In this document: positions 6,986-7,210 of the stretch, one piece after another
Position numbering within the stretch: the stretch's first letter is position 1
Layout: each line of letters starts with the position of its first letter
Assembly (NCBI GenBank): GCA_012799165.1
Contig: JAAZLU010000215.1
Coordinates: forward strand, 1-7,210
Source of the DNA: Clostridiales bacterium
GTDB taxonomy: Bacteria; Bacillota; Clostridia; Peptostreptococcales; Anaerovoracaceae
DNA: 7,210 nt
Reading direction: 5' to 3'
Notes under the pieces: model-generated
Database searches by the model: none
Told to the model about the DNA's origin: nothing
What the model saw: the letters and a program-made list of their open reading frames with translations, nothing else
Translations under genes and position numbers: made by a program

Positions 6986-7210
6986 TCACAACCTTATAAT
7001 ATCGTCTCCGTACTTCCTCGCTTCCTCGCTGTCGTGGGTCACGAAGATTACGGTCGTCCCTTCCCTCTTCCAGCGCTCGCAGAGTCTTGAGGCCACCCTG
7101 TCTCTCAGCTCCTCATCTAATCCGGTGAAGGGCTCGTCCAGTATCAGCATATCCCCGCCCGCCGCGAAGGTCCTCGCCAGGGCCGCCCGCCTCTGCATGC
7201 CTCCGGAGAG
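6986..7210 (-). CDS. ABC transporter ATP-binding protein, C-terminal part (cut by right edge)
   Basis: This is the last 74 residues of an ABC ATPase, which energises transport across the membrane from the cytoplasmic side. The visible part begins inside the signature motif LSGGMQRR, followed by Walker B MLILDEPFTGLD (catalytic Glu26 of the fragment), the D-loop GLD and the switch histidine in FVTHD (His59). The protein ends only 15 residues after the H-loop, so it lacks the C-terminal extension of oligopeptide/dipeptide (Opp/Dpp) ATPases. Its wording, LSGGMQRR followed by LDEPFTGLD, resembles short NitT/TauT-type importers (nitrate, sulfonate, taurine, pyrimidine-precursor families). The subfamily is an inference from a short fragment. 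Walker A, the Q-loop, and presumably the permease and binding-protein genes lie to the right. The stop codon overlaps the ribosome binding site of the next gene, so the hydrolases are probably co-transcribed with the transporter. Confidence 0.88.
   Translation of the reverse strand, partial: LSGGMQRRAALARTFAAGGDMLILDEPFTGLDEELRDRVASRLCERWKREGTTVIFVTHDSEEARKYGDDIIRL

Noticed and set aside
6986..7210. DppD/DppF-type dipeptide transporter ATPase
   Set aside because: The protein ends 15 residues after the H-loop and lacks the C-terminal extension of the Opp/Dpp ATPases.

Overview
The window reads as ordinary bacterial chromosome, most likely from a Bacillota/Clostridia-type anaerobe. The evidence is strong AGGAGG-type ribosome binding sites on most genes, a TTG start, AT-rich sigma-A-like promoters, frequent ATA and AGA/AGG codons, and an aspartokinase of the roughly 440-residue type with KFGGSSV and KVLHEDAVFPV motifs, which I associate with clostridia. 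The taxon is an inference and cannot be fixed from 7.2 kb. I see no tRNA, rRNA, CRISPR array, insertion sequence or sign of recent transfer.

Left part (1-745, minus strand): the N-terminal half of a membrane sensor histidine kinase, with about six transmembrane helices, a short linker helix and an H-box. Its ATPase domain lies beyond the left edge. It starts at a TTG behind a perfect AGGAGG and has a promoter at 847-875.

Centre-left (944-3488, plus strand): a promoter at 944-971, a roughly 97-nt leader that can fold as a three-way junction, then lysC and asd. These two genes encode the first two steps of the aspartate pathway (lysine, diaminopimelate, threonine, methionine). The asd ribosome binding site overlaps the lysC stop codon. 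The unit ends in a long nested hairpin that also closes the convergent operon coming from the right.

Right part (3532-7210, minus strand): four tightly packed genes, in transcription order the 3' end of a short ABC transporter ATPase, a cytoplasmic serine hydrolase of the beta-lactamase/D-aminopeptidase fold, an N-acyl-D-amino-acid deacylase, and an M55 (DppA-type) D-aminopeptidase. Three different hydrolase folds that can each act on D-configured substrates, together with an importer ATPase, suggest an operon for uptake and cytoplasmic breakdown of D-peptides or N-acyl-D-amino acids. Its promoter and the remaining transporter subunits lie to the right of the window.

The most notable items are this D-amino-acid salvage gene set, the S12-type hydrolase with an HWG third motif, and the structured lysC leader, which I could not match to the lysine riboswitch or any other class I know.
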